This document shows, piece by piece, positions 51,091 to 63,774 of a stretch of DNA of 64,000 nt. Source of the stretch: Anthopleura xanthogrammica (taxonomy: Eukaryota > Cnidaria > Anthozoa > Actiniaria > Actiniidae); the NCBI GenBank assembly GCA_964019055.1, contig OZ025211.1, positions 12,970,400 through 13,034,399 on the forward strand, given 5' to 3'. The position numbers and the translations under genes are program-made. The notes beneath the pieces are model-generated. The model was not told the DNA's origin. It did not search any database and saw nothing but the letters and a program-made list of their open reading frames with translations. Numbering within the stretch: the stretch's first letter is position 1; every line of letters begins with the position of its first letter.

Positions 51091-53310
51091 TGACCTTTTT
51101 TCAGCAAAAATGCTTTTTTCTCAGCAAAACACTCTTTTTCTCACCACAAATGTGCTGTTCGCGCCCAAAATGTGCTTTTAGCAGTGAAAACGTCGTGTTA
51201 TCGGCAAAAGAAAATTCTCAGCCAAAAAAAAATGTTCAGCCAAAAACACCTTTTTTCACCAAAAATCTCATTTTCTCACCAAAAACTTCATTTTATCAGC
51301 CAAAACGTCGTGTTTTCAGCCAATACGTTGTTTTCATCAGCAATAATGTCGTGTTTTTGGCAAAAAAGTCATCCCATCAGCAAAAAACCTCATTGTTAGG
51401 GTTAAAATGACCTTTTTTCAGCCAAAATGCTTTTTTCTCAGCAAAACACTCTTTTTCTCACCACAAATGTGCTGTTCGCGCCCAAAATGTGCTTTTAGCA
51501 GTGAAAACGTCGTGTTATCGCCAAAAGAAAATTCTCAGCCAAAAAAAAATGTTCAGCCAAAAACACCTTTTTTCACCAAAAATCTCATTTTCTCACCAAA
51601 AACTTCATTTTATCAGCCAAAACGTCGTGTTTTCAGCCAATACGTTGTTTTCACCAGCAATAATGTCGTGTTTTTTGGCAAAAAAGTCATCCCATCAGCA
51701 AAAAACCTCATTGTTAGGGTTAAAATGACCTTTTTTCAGCAAAAATGCTTTTTTCTCAGCAAAACACTCTTTTTCTCACCACAAATGTGCTGTTCGCGCC
51801 CAAAATGTGCTTTTAGCAGTGAAAACGTCGTGTTATCGGCAAAAGAAAATTCTCAGCCAAAAAAAAATGTTCAGCCAAAAACACCTTTTTTCACCAAAAA
51901 TCTCATTTTCTCACCAAAAACTTCATTTTATCAGCCAAAACGTCGTGTTTTCAGCCAATACGTTGTTTTCATCAGCAATAATGTCGTGTTTTTGGCAAAA
52001 AAGTCATCCCATCAGCAAAAAACCTCATTATTAGGGTTAAAATGACCTTTTTTCAGCAAAAATGCTTTTTTCTCAGCAAAACACTCTTTTTCTCACCACA
52101 AATGTGCTGTTCGCGCCCAAAATGTGCTTTTAGCAGTGAAAACGTCGTGTTATCGGCAAAAGAAAATTCTCAGCCAAAAAAAAATGTTCAGCAAAAAACA
52201 CCTTTTTTCACCAAAAATCTCATTTTCTCACCAAAAACTTCATTTTATCAGCCAAAACGTCGTGTTTTCAGCCAATACGTTGTTTTCATCAGCAATAATG
52301 TCGTGTTTTTGGCAAAAAAGTCATCCCATCAGCAAAAAACCTCATTGTTAGGGTTAAAATGACCTTTTTTCAGCCAAAATGCTTTTTTCTCAGCAAAACA
52401 CTCTTTTTCTCACCACAAATGTGCTGTTCGCGCCCAAAATGTGCTTTTAGCAGTGAAAACGTCGTGTTATCGGCAAAAGAAAATTCTCAGCCAAAAAAAA
52501 ATGTTCAGCCAAAAACACCTTTTTTCACCAAAAATCTCATTTTCTCACCAAAAACTTCATTTTATCAGCCAAAACGTCGTGTTTTCAGCCAATACGTTGT
52601 TTTCATCAGCAATAATGTCGTGTTTTTGGCAAAAAAGTCATCCCATCAGCAAAAAACCTCATTGTTAGGGTTAAAATGACCTTTTTTCAGCCAAAATGCT
52701 TTTTTCTCAGCAAAACACTCTTTTTCTCACCACAAATGTGCTGTTCGCGCCCAAAATGTGCTTTTAGCAGTGAAAACGTCGTGTTACCGGCAAAAGAAAA
52801 TTCTCAGCCAAAAAAAAATGTTCAGCCAAAAACACCTTTTTTCACCAAAAATCTCATTTTCTCACCAAAAACTTCATTTTATCAGCCAAAACGTCGTGTT
52901 TTCAGCCAATACGTTGTTTTCATCAGCAATAATGTCGTGTTTTTGGCAAAAAAGTCATCCCATCAGCAAAAAACCTCATTGTTAGGGTTAAAATGAGCTT
53001 TTTTCAGCAAAAATGCTTTTTTCTCAGCAAAACACTCTTTTTCTCACCACAAATGTGCTGTTCGCGCCCAAAATGTGCTTTTAGCAGTGAAAACGTCGTG
53101 TTATCGGCAAAAGAAAATTCTCAGCCAAAAAAAAATGTTCAGCCAAAAACACCTTTTTTCACCAAAAATCTCATTTTCTCACCAAAAACTTCATTTTATC
53201 AGCCAAAACGTCGTGTTTTCAGCCAATACGTTGTTTTCATCAGCAATAATGTCGTGTTTTTGGCAAAAAAGTCATCCCATCAGCAAAAAACCTCATTGTT
53301 AGGGTCAAAA

Positions 53311-55213
53311 TGACCTTTTTTCAGCTAAAATGCTTTTTTCTCAGCAAAACACTCTTTTTCTCACCACAAATGTGCTGTTCGCGCCCAAAATGTGCTTTTA
53401 GCAGTGAAAACGTCGTGTTATCGGCAAAAGAAAATTCTCAGCCAAAAAAAAATGTTCAGCCAAAAACACCTTTTTTCACCAAAAATCTCATTTTCTGACC
53501 AAAAACTTCATTTTACCAGCCAAAACGTCGTGTTTTCAGCCAATACGTTGTTTTCATCAGCAATAATGTCGTGTTTTTGGCAAAAAAGTCATCCCATCAG
53601 CAAAAAACCTCATTGTTAGGGTTAAAATGACCTTTTTTCAGCAAAAATGCTTTTTTCTCAGCACAACACTCTTTTTCTCACCACAAATGTGCTGTTCGCG
53701 CCCAAAATGTGCTTTTAGCAGTGAAAACGTCGTGTTATCGGCAAAAGAAAATTCTCAGCCAAAAAAAAATGTTCAGCCAAAAACACCTTTTTTCACCAAA
53801 AATCTCATTTTCTCACCAAAAACCTTATTTTATCAGCCAAAACGTCGTGTTTTCAGCCAATACGTTGTTTTCATCAGCAATAATGTCGTGTTTTTGGCAA
53901 AAAAGTCATCCCATCAGCAAAAAACCTCATTGTTAGGGTTAAAATGACCTTTTTTCAGCAAAAATGCTTTTTTCTCAGCAAAACACTCTTTTTCTCACCA
54001 CAAATGTGCTGTTCGCGCCCAAAATGTGCTTTTAGCAGTGAAAACGTCGTGTTATCGGCAAAAGAAAATTCTCAGCCAAAAAAAAATGTTCAGCCAAAAA
54101 CACCTTTTTTCACCAAAAATCTCATTTTCTCACCAAAAACTTCATTTTATCAGCCAAAACGTCGTGTTTTCAGCCAATACGTTGTTTTCATCAGCAATAA
54201 TGTCGTGTTTTTGGCAAAAAAGTCATCCCATCAGCAAAAAACCTCATTGTTAGGGTCAAAATGACCTTTTTTCAGCTAAAATGCTTTTTTCTCAGCAAAA
54301 CACTCTTTTTCTCACCACAAATGTGCTGTTCGCGCCCAAAATGTGCTTTTAGCAGTGAAAACGTCGTGTTATCGGCAAAAGAAAATTCTCAGCCAAAAAA
54401 AAATGTTCAGCCAAAAACACCTTTTTTCACCAAAAATCTCATTTTCTCACCAAAAACTTCATTTTATCAGCCAAAACGTCGTGTTTTCAGCCAATACGTT
54501 GTTTTCATCAGCAATAATGTCGTGTTTTTGGCAAAAAAAGTCATCCCATCAGCAAAAAACCTCATTGTTAGGGTTAAAATGACCTTTTTTCAGCCAAAAT
54601 GCTTTTTTCTCAGCAAAACACTCTTTTTCTCACCACAAATGTGCTGTTCGCGCCCAAAATGTGCTTTTAGCAGTGAAAACGTCGTGTTATCGGCAAAAGA
54701 AAATTCTCAGCCAAAAAAAAATGTTCAGCCAAAAACACCTTTTTTCACCAAAAATCTCATTTTCTCACCAAAAACTTCATTTTATCAGCCAAAACGTCGT
54801 GTTTTCAGCCAATACGTTGTTTTCATCAGCAATAATGTCGTGTTTTTGGCAAAAAAGTCATCCCATCAGCAAAAAACCTCATTGTTAGGGTTAAAATGAG
54901 CTTTTTTCAGCAAAAATGCTTTTTTCTCAGCACAACACTCTTTTTCTCACCACAAATGTGCTGTTCGCGCCCAAAATGTGCTTTTAGCAGTGAAAACGTC
55001 GTGTTATCGGCAAAAGAAAATTCTCAGCCAAAAAAAAATGTTCAGCCAAAAACACCTTTTTTCACCAAAAATCTCATTTTCTCACCAAAAACCTTATTTT
55101 ATCAGCCAAAACGTCGTGTTTTCAGCCAATACGTTGTTTTCATCAGCAATAATGTCGTGTTTTTGGCAAAAAAGTCATCCCATCAGCAAAAAACCTCATT
55201 GTTAGGGTTAAAA
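53311..55213 (+). repeat. Six-monomer block, copy 2 of the 4123-bp repeat
   Basis: It carries the same six monomers and markers as 49188-51090. Its last four monomers are themselves part of a shorter, later repeat that continues to 56482, so long and short exchange units are superimposed here. Confidence 0.88.
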
Positions 55214-56482
55214 TGACCTTTTTTCAGCAAAAATGCTTTTTTCTCAGCAAAACACTCTTTTTCTCACCACAAATGTGCTGTTCGCGCCCAAAATGTGCTT
55301 TTAGCAGTGAAAACGTCGTGTTATCGGCAAAAGAAAATTCTCAGCCAAAAAAAAATGTTCAGCCAAAAACACCTTTTTTCACCAAAAATCTCATTTTCTC
55401 ACCAAAAACTTCATTTTATCAGCCAAAACGTCGTGTTTTCAGCCAATACGTTGTTTTCATCAGCAATAATGTCGTGTTTTTGGCAAAAAAGTCATCCCAT
55501 CAGCAAAAAACCTCATTGTTAGGGTCAAAATGACCTTTTTTCAGCTAAAATGCTTTTTTCTCAGCAAAACACTCTTTTTCTCACCACAAATGTGCTGTTC
55601 GCGCCCAAAATGTGCTTTTAGCAGTGAAAACGTCGTGTTATCGGCAAAAGAAAATTCTCAGCCAAAAAAAAATGTTCAGCCAAAAACACCTTTTTTCACC
55701 AAAAATCTCATTTTCTCACCAAAAACTTCATTTTATCAGCCAAAACGTCGTGTTTTCAGCCAATACGTTGTTTTCATCAGCAATAATGTCGTGTTTTTGG
55801 CAAAAAAAGTCATCCCATCAGCAAAAAACCTCATTGTTAGGGTTAAAATGACCTTTTTTCAGCCAAAATGCTTTTTTCTCAGCAAAACACTCTTTTTCTC
55901 ACCACAAATGTGCTGTTCGCGCCCAAAATGTGCTTTTAGCAGTGAAAACGTCGTGTTATCGGCAAAAGAAAATTCTCAGCCAAAAAAAAATGTTCAGCCA
56001 AAAACACCTTTTTTCACCAAAAATCTCATTTTCTCACCAAAAACTTCATTTTATCAGCCAAAACGTCGTGTTTTCAGCCAATACGTTGTTTTCATCAGCA
56101 ATAATGTCGTGTTTTTGGCAAAAAAGTCATCCCATCAGCAAAAAACCTCATTGTTAGGGTTAAAATGAGCTTTTTTCAGCAAAAATGCTTTTTTCTCTGC
56201 AAAACACTCTTTTTCTCACCACAAATGTGCTGTTCGCGCCCAAAATGTGCTTTTAGCAGTGAAAACGTCGTGTTATCGGCAAAAGAAAATTCTCAGCCAA
56301 AAAAAAATGTTCAGCCAAAAACACCTTTTTTCACCAAAAATCTCATTTTCTCACCAAAAACTTCATTTTATCAGCCAAAACGTCGTGTTTTCAGCCAATA
56401 CGTTGTTTTCACCAGCAATAATGTCGTGTTTTTGGCAAAAAAGTCATCCCATCAGCAAAAAACCTCATTGTTAGGGTTAAAA
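53945..56482 (+). repeat. Tetramer higher-order repeat, two copies of 1269 bp
   Basis: The order near-consensus / GGGTCAAAATGACC with CAGCTAAAATGC (318 bp) / CAGCCAAAATGC / AAATGAGCTTTTTTC occurs at 53945-55213 and again at 55214-56482, both 1269 bp. The same four types also occur once at 49822-51090. The last monomer of the second copy differs: TTCTCTGCAAAACAC and CACCAGC, linking it to the family on its right. Confidence 0.87.
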
Positions 56483-59020
56483 TGACCTTTTTTCAGCAAA
56501 AATGCTTTTTTCTCTGCAAAACACTCTTTTTCTCACCACAAATGTGCTGTTCGCGCCCAAAATGTGCTTTTAGCAGTGAAAACGTCGTGTTATCGGCAAA
56601 AGAAAATTCTCAGCCAAAAAAAAATGTTCAGCCAAAAACACCTTTTTTCACCAAAAATCTCATTTTCTCACCAAAAACTTCATTTTATCAGCCAAAACGT
56701 CGTGTTGTCAGCCAATACGTTGTTTTCACCAGCAATTATGTCGTGTTTTTGGCAAAAAAGTCATCCCATCAGCAAAAAACTTCATTGTTAGGGTTAAATA
56801 GACCTTTTTTCAGCAAAAATGCTTTTTTCTCAGCAAAACACTCTTTTTCTCATCACAAATGTGCTGTTCGCACCCAAAATGTGCTTTTAGCAGTGAAAAC
56901 GTCGTGTTATCGGCAAAAGAAAATTCTCAGCCAAAAAAAAATGTTCAGCCAAAAACACCTTTTTTCACCAAAAATCTCATTTTCTCACCAAAAACTTCAT
57001 TTTATCAGCCAAAACGTCGTGTTTTCAGCCAATACGTTGTTTTCATCAGCAATAATGTCGTGTTTTTGGCAAAAAAGTCATCCCATCAGCAAAAAACCTC
57101 ATTGTTAGGGTTAAAATGACCTTTTTTTCAGCAAAAATGCTTTTTTCTCTGCAAAACACTCTTTTTCTCACCACAAATGTGCTGTTCGCGCCCAAAATGT
57201 GCTTTTAGCAGTGAAAACGTCGTGTTATCGGCAAAAGAAAATTCTCAGCCAAAAAAAAATGTTCAGCAAAAAACACCTTTTTTCACCAAAAATCTCATTT
57301 TCTCACCAAAAACTTCATTTTATCAGCCAAAACGTCGTGTTTTCAGCCAATACGTTGTTTTCACCAGCAATAATGTCGTGTTTTTGGCAAAAAAGTCATC
57401 CCATCAGCAAAAAACCTCATTGTTAGGGTTAAAATGACCTTTTTTCAGCAAAAATGCTTTTTTCTCAGCAAAACACTCTTTTTCTCACCACAAATGTGCT
57501 GTTCGCGCCCAAAATGTGCTTTTAGCAGTGAAAACGTCGTGTTATCGGCAAAAGAAAATTCTCAGCCAAAAAAAAATGTTCAGCAAAAAACACCTTTTTT
57601 CACCACAAATCTCATTTTCTCACCAAAAACTTCATTTTATCAGCCAAAACGTCGTGTTTTCAGCCAATACGTTGTTTTCATCAGCAATAATGTCGTGTTT
57701 TTGGCAAAAAAGTCATCCCATCAGCAAAAAACCTCATTGTTAGGGTTAAAATGACCTTTTTTCAGCAAAAATGCTTTTTTCTCTGCAAAACACTCTTTTT
57801 CTCACCACAAATGTGCTGTTCGCGCCCAAAATGTGCTTTAAGCAGTGAAAACGTCGTGTTATCGGCAAAAGAAAATTCTCAGCCAAAAAAAAATGTTCAG
57901 CCAAAAACACCTTTTTTCACCAAAAATCTCATTTTCTCACCAAAAACTTCATTTTATCAGCCAAAACGTCGTGTTTTCAGCCAATACGTTGTTTTCACCA
58001 GCAATAATGTCGTGTTTTTGGCAAAAAAGTCATCCCATCAGCAAAAAACCTCATTGTTAGGGTTAAAATGACCTTTTTTCAGCAAAAATGCTTTTTTCTC
58101 TGCAAAACACTCTTTTTCTCACCACAAATGTGCTGTTCGCGCCCAAAATGTGCTTTTAGCAGTGAAAACGTCGTGTTATCGGCAAAAGAAAATTCTCAGG
58201 CAAAAAAAAATGTTCAGCCAAAAACACCTTTTTTCACCAAAAATCTCATTTTCTCACCAAAAACTTCATTTTATCAGCCAAAACGTCGTGTTGTCAGCCA
58301 ATACGTTGTTTTCACCAGCAATAATGTCGTGTTTTTGGCAAAAAAGTCATCCCATCAGCAAAAAACCTCATTGTTAGGGTTAAAATGACCTTTTTTCAGC
58401 AAAAATGCTTTTTTCTCAGCAAAACACTCTTTTTCTCACCACAAATGTGCTGTTCGCACCCAAAATGTGCTTTTAGCAGTGAAAACGTCGTGTTATCGGC
58501 AAAAGAAAATTCTCAGCCAAAAAAAAATGTTCAGCCAAAAACACCTTTTTTCACCAAAAATCTCATTTTCTCACCAAAAACTTCATTTTATCAGCCAAAA
58601 CGTCGTGTTTTCAGCCAATACGTTGTTTTCATCAGCAATAATGTCGTGTTTTTGGCAAAAAAGTCATCCCATCAGCAAAAAACCTCATTGTTAGGGTTAA
58701 AATGACCTTTTTTTCAGCAAAAATGCTTTTTTCTCTGCAAAACACTCTTTTTCTCACCACAAATGTGCTGTTCGCGCCCAAAATGTGCTTTTAGCAGTGA
58801 AAACGTCGTGTTATCGGCAAAAGAAAATTCTCAGCCAAAAAAAAATGTTCAGCAAAAAACACCTTTTTTCAGCAAAAATCTCATTTTCTCACCAAAAACT
58901 TCATTTTATCAGCCAAAACGTCGTGTTGTCAGCCAATACGTTGTTTTCACCAGCAATAATGTCGTGTTTTTGGCAAAAAAGTCATCCCATCAGCAAAAAA
59001 CCTCATTGTTAGGGTTAAAA
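56483..59020 (+). repeat. Pentamer higher-order repeat of 1586 bp
   Basis: Three consecutive monomers (56483, 56800, 57117) recur at 58069, 58386 and 58703, each shifted 1586 bp (5 x 317 + 1). Markers are TTCTCTGCAAAACAC with CGTGTTGTCAGCC; GTTCGCACCC; and CCTTTTTTTCAGC with TTCTCTGC (318 bp). TTCTCTGCAAAACAC also appears in the monomers starting at 56166 and 57752. The monomer at 56800 is preceded by GGGTTAAATAGACC, a local loss of the usual ATGACC. Confidence 0.78.
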
Positions 59021-60605
59021 TGACCTTTTTTCAGCAAAAATGCTTTTTTCTCAGCAAAACACTCTTTTTCTCACCACAAATGTGCTGTTCGCACCCAAAA
59101 TGTGCTTTTAGCAGTGAAAACGTCGTGTTATCGGCAAAAGAAAATTCTCAGCCAAAAAAAAATGTTCAGCAAAAAACACCTTTTTTCACCAAAAAACTCA
59201 TTTTCTCACCAAAAACTTCATTTTATCAGCCAAAACGTCGTGTTTTCAGCCAATACGTTGTTTTCATCAGCAATAATGTCGTGTTTTTGGCAAAAAAGTC
59301 ATCCCATCAGCAAAAAACCTCATTGTTAGGGTTAAAATGACCTTTTTTCAGCAAAAATGCTTTTTTCTCAGCAAAACACTCTTTTTCTCACCACAAATGT
59401 GCTGTTCGCGCCCAAAATGTGCTTTTAGCAGTGAAAACGTCGTGTTATCGGCAAAAGAAAATTCTCAGCCAAAAAAAAATGTTCAGCCAAAAACACCTTT
59501 TTTCACCAAAAATCTCATTTTCTCACCAAAAACTTCATTTTATCAGCCAAAACGTCGTGTTTTCAGCCAATACGTTGTTTTCATCAGCAATAATGTCGTG
59601 TTTTTGGCAAAAAAGTCATCCCATCAGCAAAAAACCTCATTGTTAGGGTTAAAATGACCTTTTTTCAGCAAAAATGCTTTTTTCTCAGCAAAACACTCTT
59701 TTTCTCACCACAAATGTGCTGTTCGCGCCCAAAATGTGCTTTTAGCAGTGAAAACGTCGTGTTATCGGCAAAAGAAAATTCTCAGCCAAAAAAAAATGTT
59801 CAGCCAAAAACACCTTTTTTCACCAAAAATCTCATTTTCTCACCAAAAACTTCATTTTATCAGCCAAATCGTCGTGTTTTCAGCCAATACGTTGTTTTCA
59901 TCATCAATAATGTCGTGTTTTTGGCAAAAAAGTCATCCCATCAGCAAAAAACCTCATTGTTAGGGTTAAAATGACCTTTTTTCAGCAAAAATGCTTTTTT
60001 CTCAGCAAAACACTCTTTTTCTCACCACAAATGTGCTGTTCGCGCCCAAAATGTGCTTTTAGCAGTGAAAACGTCGTGTTATCGGCAAAACAAAATTCTC
60101 AGCCAAAAAAAAAATGTTCAGCAAAAAACACCTTTTTTCACCACAAATCTCATTTTCTCACCAAAAACTTCATTTTATCAGCCAAAACGTCGTGTTTTCA
60201 GCCAATACGTTGTTTTCATCAGCAATAATGTCGTGTTTTTGGCAAAAAAAATTCCCATCAGCAAAAAACCTCATTGTTAGGGTTAAAATGACCTTTTTTC
60301 AGCAAAAATGCTTTTTTCTCAGCAAAACACTCTTTTTCTCACCACAAATGTGCTGTTCGCGCCCAAAATGTGCTTTTAGCAGTGAAAACGTCGTGTTATC
60401 GGCAAAAGAAAATTCTCAGCCAAAAAAAAATGTTCAGCCAAAAACACCTTTTTTCACCAAAAATCTCATTTTCTCACCAAAAACTTCATTTTATCAGCCA
60501 AAACGTCGTGTTTTCAGCCAATACGTTGTTTTCACCAGCAATAATGTCGTGTTTTTGGCAAAAAAGTCATCCCATCAGCAAAAAACCTCATTGTTAGGGA
60601 TAAAA

Positions 60606-62823
60606 TGACCTTTTTTCAGCCAAAATGCTTTTTTCTCAGCAAAACACTCTTTTCCTCACTACAAATGTGCTGTTCGCGCCCAAAATGTGCTTTTAGCAGT
60701 GAAAACGTCGTGTTATCGGCAAAAGAAAATTCTCATCAAAAAAAAAATGTTCAGCCAAAAACACCTTTTTTCACCAAAAATCTCATTTTCTCACCAAAAA
60801 CTTCATTTTATCAGCCAAAACGTCGTGTTTTCAGCCAATACGTTGTTTTCATCAGCAATAATGTCGTGTTTTTGGCAAAAAAGTCATCCCATCAGCAAAA
60901 AACCTCATTGTTAGGGTTAAAATGACCTTTTTTCAGCAAAAATGCTTTTTTCTCAGCAAAACACTCTTTTTCTCACCACAAATGTGCTGTTCGCGCCCAA
61001 AATGTGCTTTTAGCAGTGAAAACGTCGTGTTATCGGCAAAAGAAAATTATCAGCCAAAAAAAATGTTCAGCCAAAAACACATTTTTTCACCAAAAATCTC
61101 ATTTTCTCACCAAAAACTTCATTTGATCAGCCAAAACGTCGTGTTTTCAGCCAATACGTTGTTTTCACCAGCAATAATGTCGTGTTTTTGGCAAAAAAGT
61201 CATCCCATCAGCAAAAAACCTCATTGTTAGGGTTAAAATGACCTTTTTTCAGCAAAAATGCTTTTTTCTCAGCAAAACACTCTTTTTCTCACCACAAATG
61301 TGCTGTTCGCGCCCAAAATGTGCTTTTAGCAGTGAAAACGTCGTGTTATCGGCCAAAGAAAATTCTCAGCCAAAAAAAAATGTTCAGCCAAAAACACCTT
61401 TTTTCACCAAAAATCTCATTTTCTCACCAAAAACTTCATTTGATCAGCCAAAACGTCGTGTTTTCAGCCAATACGTTGTTTTCATCAGCAATAATGTCGT
61501 GTTTTTGGCAAAAAAGTCATCCCATCAGCAAAAAACCTCATTGTTAGGGTTAAAATGACCTTTTTTCAGCAAAAATGCTTTTTTCTCAGCAAAACACTCT
61601 TTTTCTCACCACAAATGTGCTGTTCGCGCCCAAAATACGATTTTAGCAGTGAAAACGTCGTGTTATCGGCAAAAGAAAATTCTCAGCCAAAAAAAAATAT
61701 TCAGCAAAAAACACCTTTTTTCAGCAAAAATCTCATTTTCTCACCAAAAACTTCATTTTATCAGCCAAAACGTCGTGTTTTCAGCCAATACGTTGTTTTC
61801 ATCAGCAATAATGTCGTGTTTTTGGCAAAAAAGTCATCCCATCAGCAAAAAACCTCATTGTTAGGGTTAAAATGACCTTTTTTCAGCAAAAATGCTTTTT
61901 TCTCAGCAAAACACTCTTTTTCTCACCACAAATGTCCTGTTCGCGCCCAAAATGTGCTTTTAGCAGTGAAAACGTCGTGTTATCGGCAAAAGAAAATTCT
62001 CAGCCAAAAAAAAATTTTCAGCAAAAAACACCTTTTTTCACCAAAAACTTCATTTTATCAGCCAAAAACTTTATTTTATCAGCCAAAACGTCGTGTTTTC
62101 AGCCAATACGTTGTTTTCATCAGCAATAATGTCGTGTTTTTGGCAAAAAAGTCATCCCATCAGCAAAAAACCTCATTGTTAGGGTTAAAATGACCTTTTT
62201 TCAGCAAAAATGCTTTTTTCTCAGCAAAACACTCTTTTTCTCACCACAAATGTGCTGTTCGCGCCCAAAATGTGCTTTTAGCAGTGAAAACGTCGTGTTA
62301 TCGGCAAAACAAAATTCTCAGCCAAAAAAAATGTTCAGCCAAAAACACCTTTTTTCACCAAAAATCTCATTTTCTCACCAAAAACTTCATTTTATCAGCC
62401 AAAACGTCGTGTTTTCAGCCAATACGTTGTTTTCACCAGCAATAATGTCGTGTTTTTGGCAAAAAAGTCATCCCATCAGCAAAAAACCTCATTGTTAGGG
62501 ATAAAATGACCTTTTTTCAGCCAAAATGCTTTTTTCTCAGCAAAACACTCTTTTCCTCACTACAAATGTGCTGTTCGCGCCCAAAATGTGCTTTTAGCAG
62601 TGAAAACGTCGTGTTATCGGCAAAAGAAAATTCTCATCAAAAAAAAAATGTTCAGCCAAAAACACCTTTTTTCACCAAAAATCTCATTTTCTCACCAAAA
62701 ACTTCATTTTATCAGCCAAAACGTCGTGTTTTCAGCCAATACGTTGTTTTCATCAGCAATAATGTCGTGTTTTTGGCAAAAAAGTCATCCCATCAGCAAA
62801 AAACCTCATTGTTAGGGATAAAA
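60606..62823 (+). repeat. Six-monomer spacing repeat of 1901 bp
   Basis: A distinctive monomer starts at 60606 and again at 62507, 1901 bp apart. Both follow GGGATAAAATGACC and carry CTCTTTTCCTCACTAC and TTCTCATCAAAAAAAAAATG. GGGATAAAATGACC also precedes the monomer at 62824. A related CTCATCAAAAA block 7 occurs once far to the left, in the monomer starting at 45065. Confidence 0.82.
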
Positions 62824-63457
62824 TGACCTTTTTTCAGCAAAAATGCTTTTTTCTCAGCAAAACACTCTTTTTCTCACCACAAATGTGCTGTTCGCGCCCA
62901 AAATGTGCTTTTAGCAGTGAAAACGTCGTGTTATCGGCAAAAGAAAATTCTCAGCCAAAAAAAAATTTTCAGCAAAAAACACCTTTTTTCACCAAAAACT
63001 TCATTTTATCAGCCAAAAACTTTATTTTATCAGCCAAAACGTCGTGTTTTCAGCCAATACGTTGTTTTCATCAGCAATAATGTCGTGTTTTTGGCAAAAA
63101 AGTCATCCCATCAGCAAAAAACCTCATTGTTAGGGTTAAAATGACCTTTTTTCAGCAAAAATGCTTTTTTCTCAGCAAAACACTCTTTTTCTCACCACAA
63201 ATGTGCTGTTCGCGCCCAAAATGTGCTTTTAGCAGTGAAAACGTCGTGTTATCGGCAAAACAAAATTCTCAGCCAAAAAAAATGTTCAGCCAAAAACACC
63301 TTTTTTCACCAAAAATCTCATTTTCTCACCAAAAACTTCATTTTATCAGCCAAAACGTCGTGTTTTCAGCCAATACGTTGTTTTCATCAGCAATAATGTC
63401 GTGTTTTTGGCAAAAAAGTCATCCCATCAGCAAAAAACCTCATTGTTAGGGTTAAAA
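61873..63457 (+). repeat. 951-bp shift repeat with subunit-replaced monomers
   Basis: Monomers starting at 61873 and 62191 recur at 62824 and 63142 (shift 951 bp). In the first of each pair block 10 (TCTCATTTTCTCACCAAAAA) is missing and a second copy of block 11 (CTTTATTTTATCAGCC) is present, so length stays near 318 bp while the content changes. The second of each pair has CGGCAAAACAAAATTC and a shortened A-run, giving 316 bp. Confidence 0.86.
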
Positions 63458-63774
63458 TGACCTTTTTTCAGCCAAAATGCTTTTTTCTCAGCAAAACACT
63501 CTTTTTCTCACCACAAATGTGCTGTTCCCGCCCAAAATGTGCTTTTAGCAGTGAAAACGTCGTGTTATCGGCAAAAGAAAATTCTCAGCCAAAAAAAAAT
63601 TTTCAGCAAAAAACACCTTTTTTCACCAAAAACTTCATTTTATCAGCCAAAAACTTCATTTTATCAACCAAAACGTCGTGTTTTCAGCCAATACGTTGTT
63701 TTCATCAGCAATAATGTCGTGTTTTTGGCAAAAAAAATTCCCATCAGCAAAAAACCTCATTGTTAGGGTTAAAA
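63458..63774 (+). repeat. Subunit-replaced monomer, third example
   Basis: Like the monomers at 61873 and 62824, this one lacks block 10 and has two versions of block 11 in a row, here ending TTTTATCAACCAAAACG. It also carries GTTCCCGCCC in block 4 and GGCAAAAAAAATTCCC in block 15. The latter is also found at the end of the monomer starting at 59972. Confidence 0.88.

Larger units (their letters stand above)
48236..52042 (+). repeat. Ten-monomer higher-order repeat (3172 bp), paired ends
   Basis: The pair of monomers at 48236-48870 recurs at 51408-52042. Both show GTTATCGCCAAAAG in block 6, TGTTTTTTGGC (one extra T, giving 318 bp) in block 14, and then CCTCATTATTAGGG at the end of the second monomer. 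The shift is 3172 bp (10 x 317 + 2). The eight monomers between belong to other local repeats. Confidence 0.85.
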
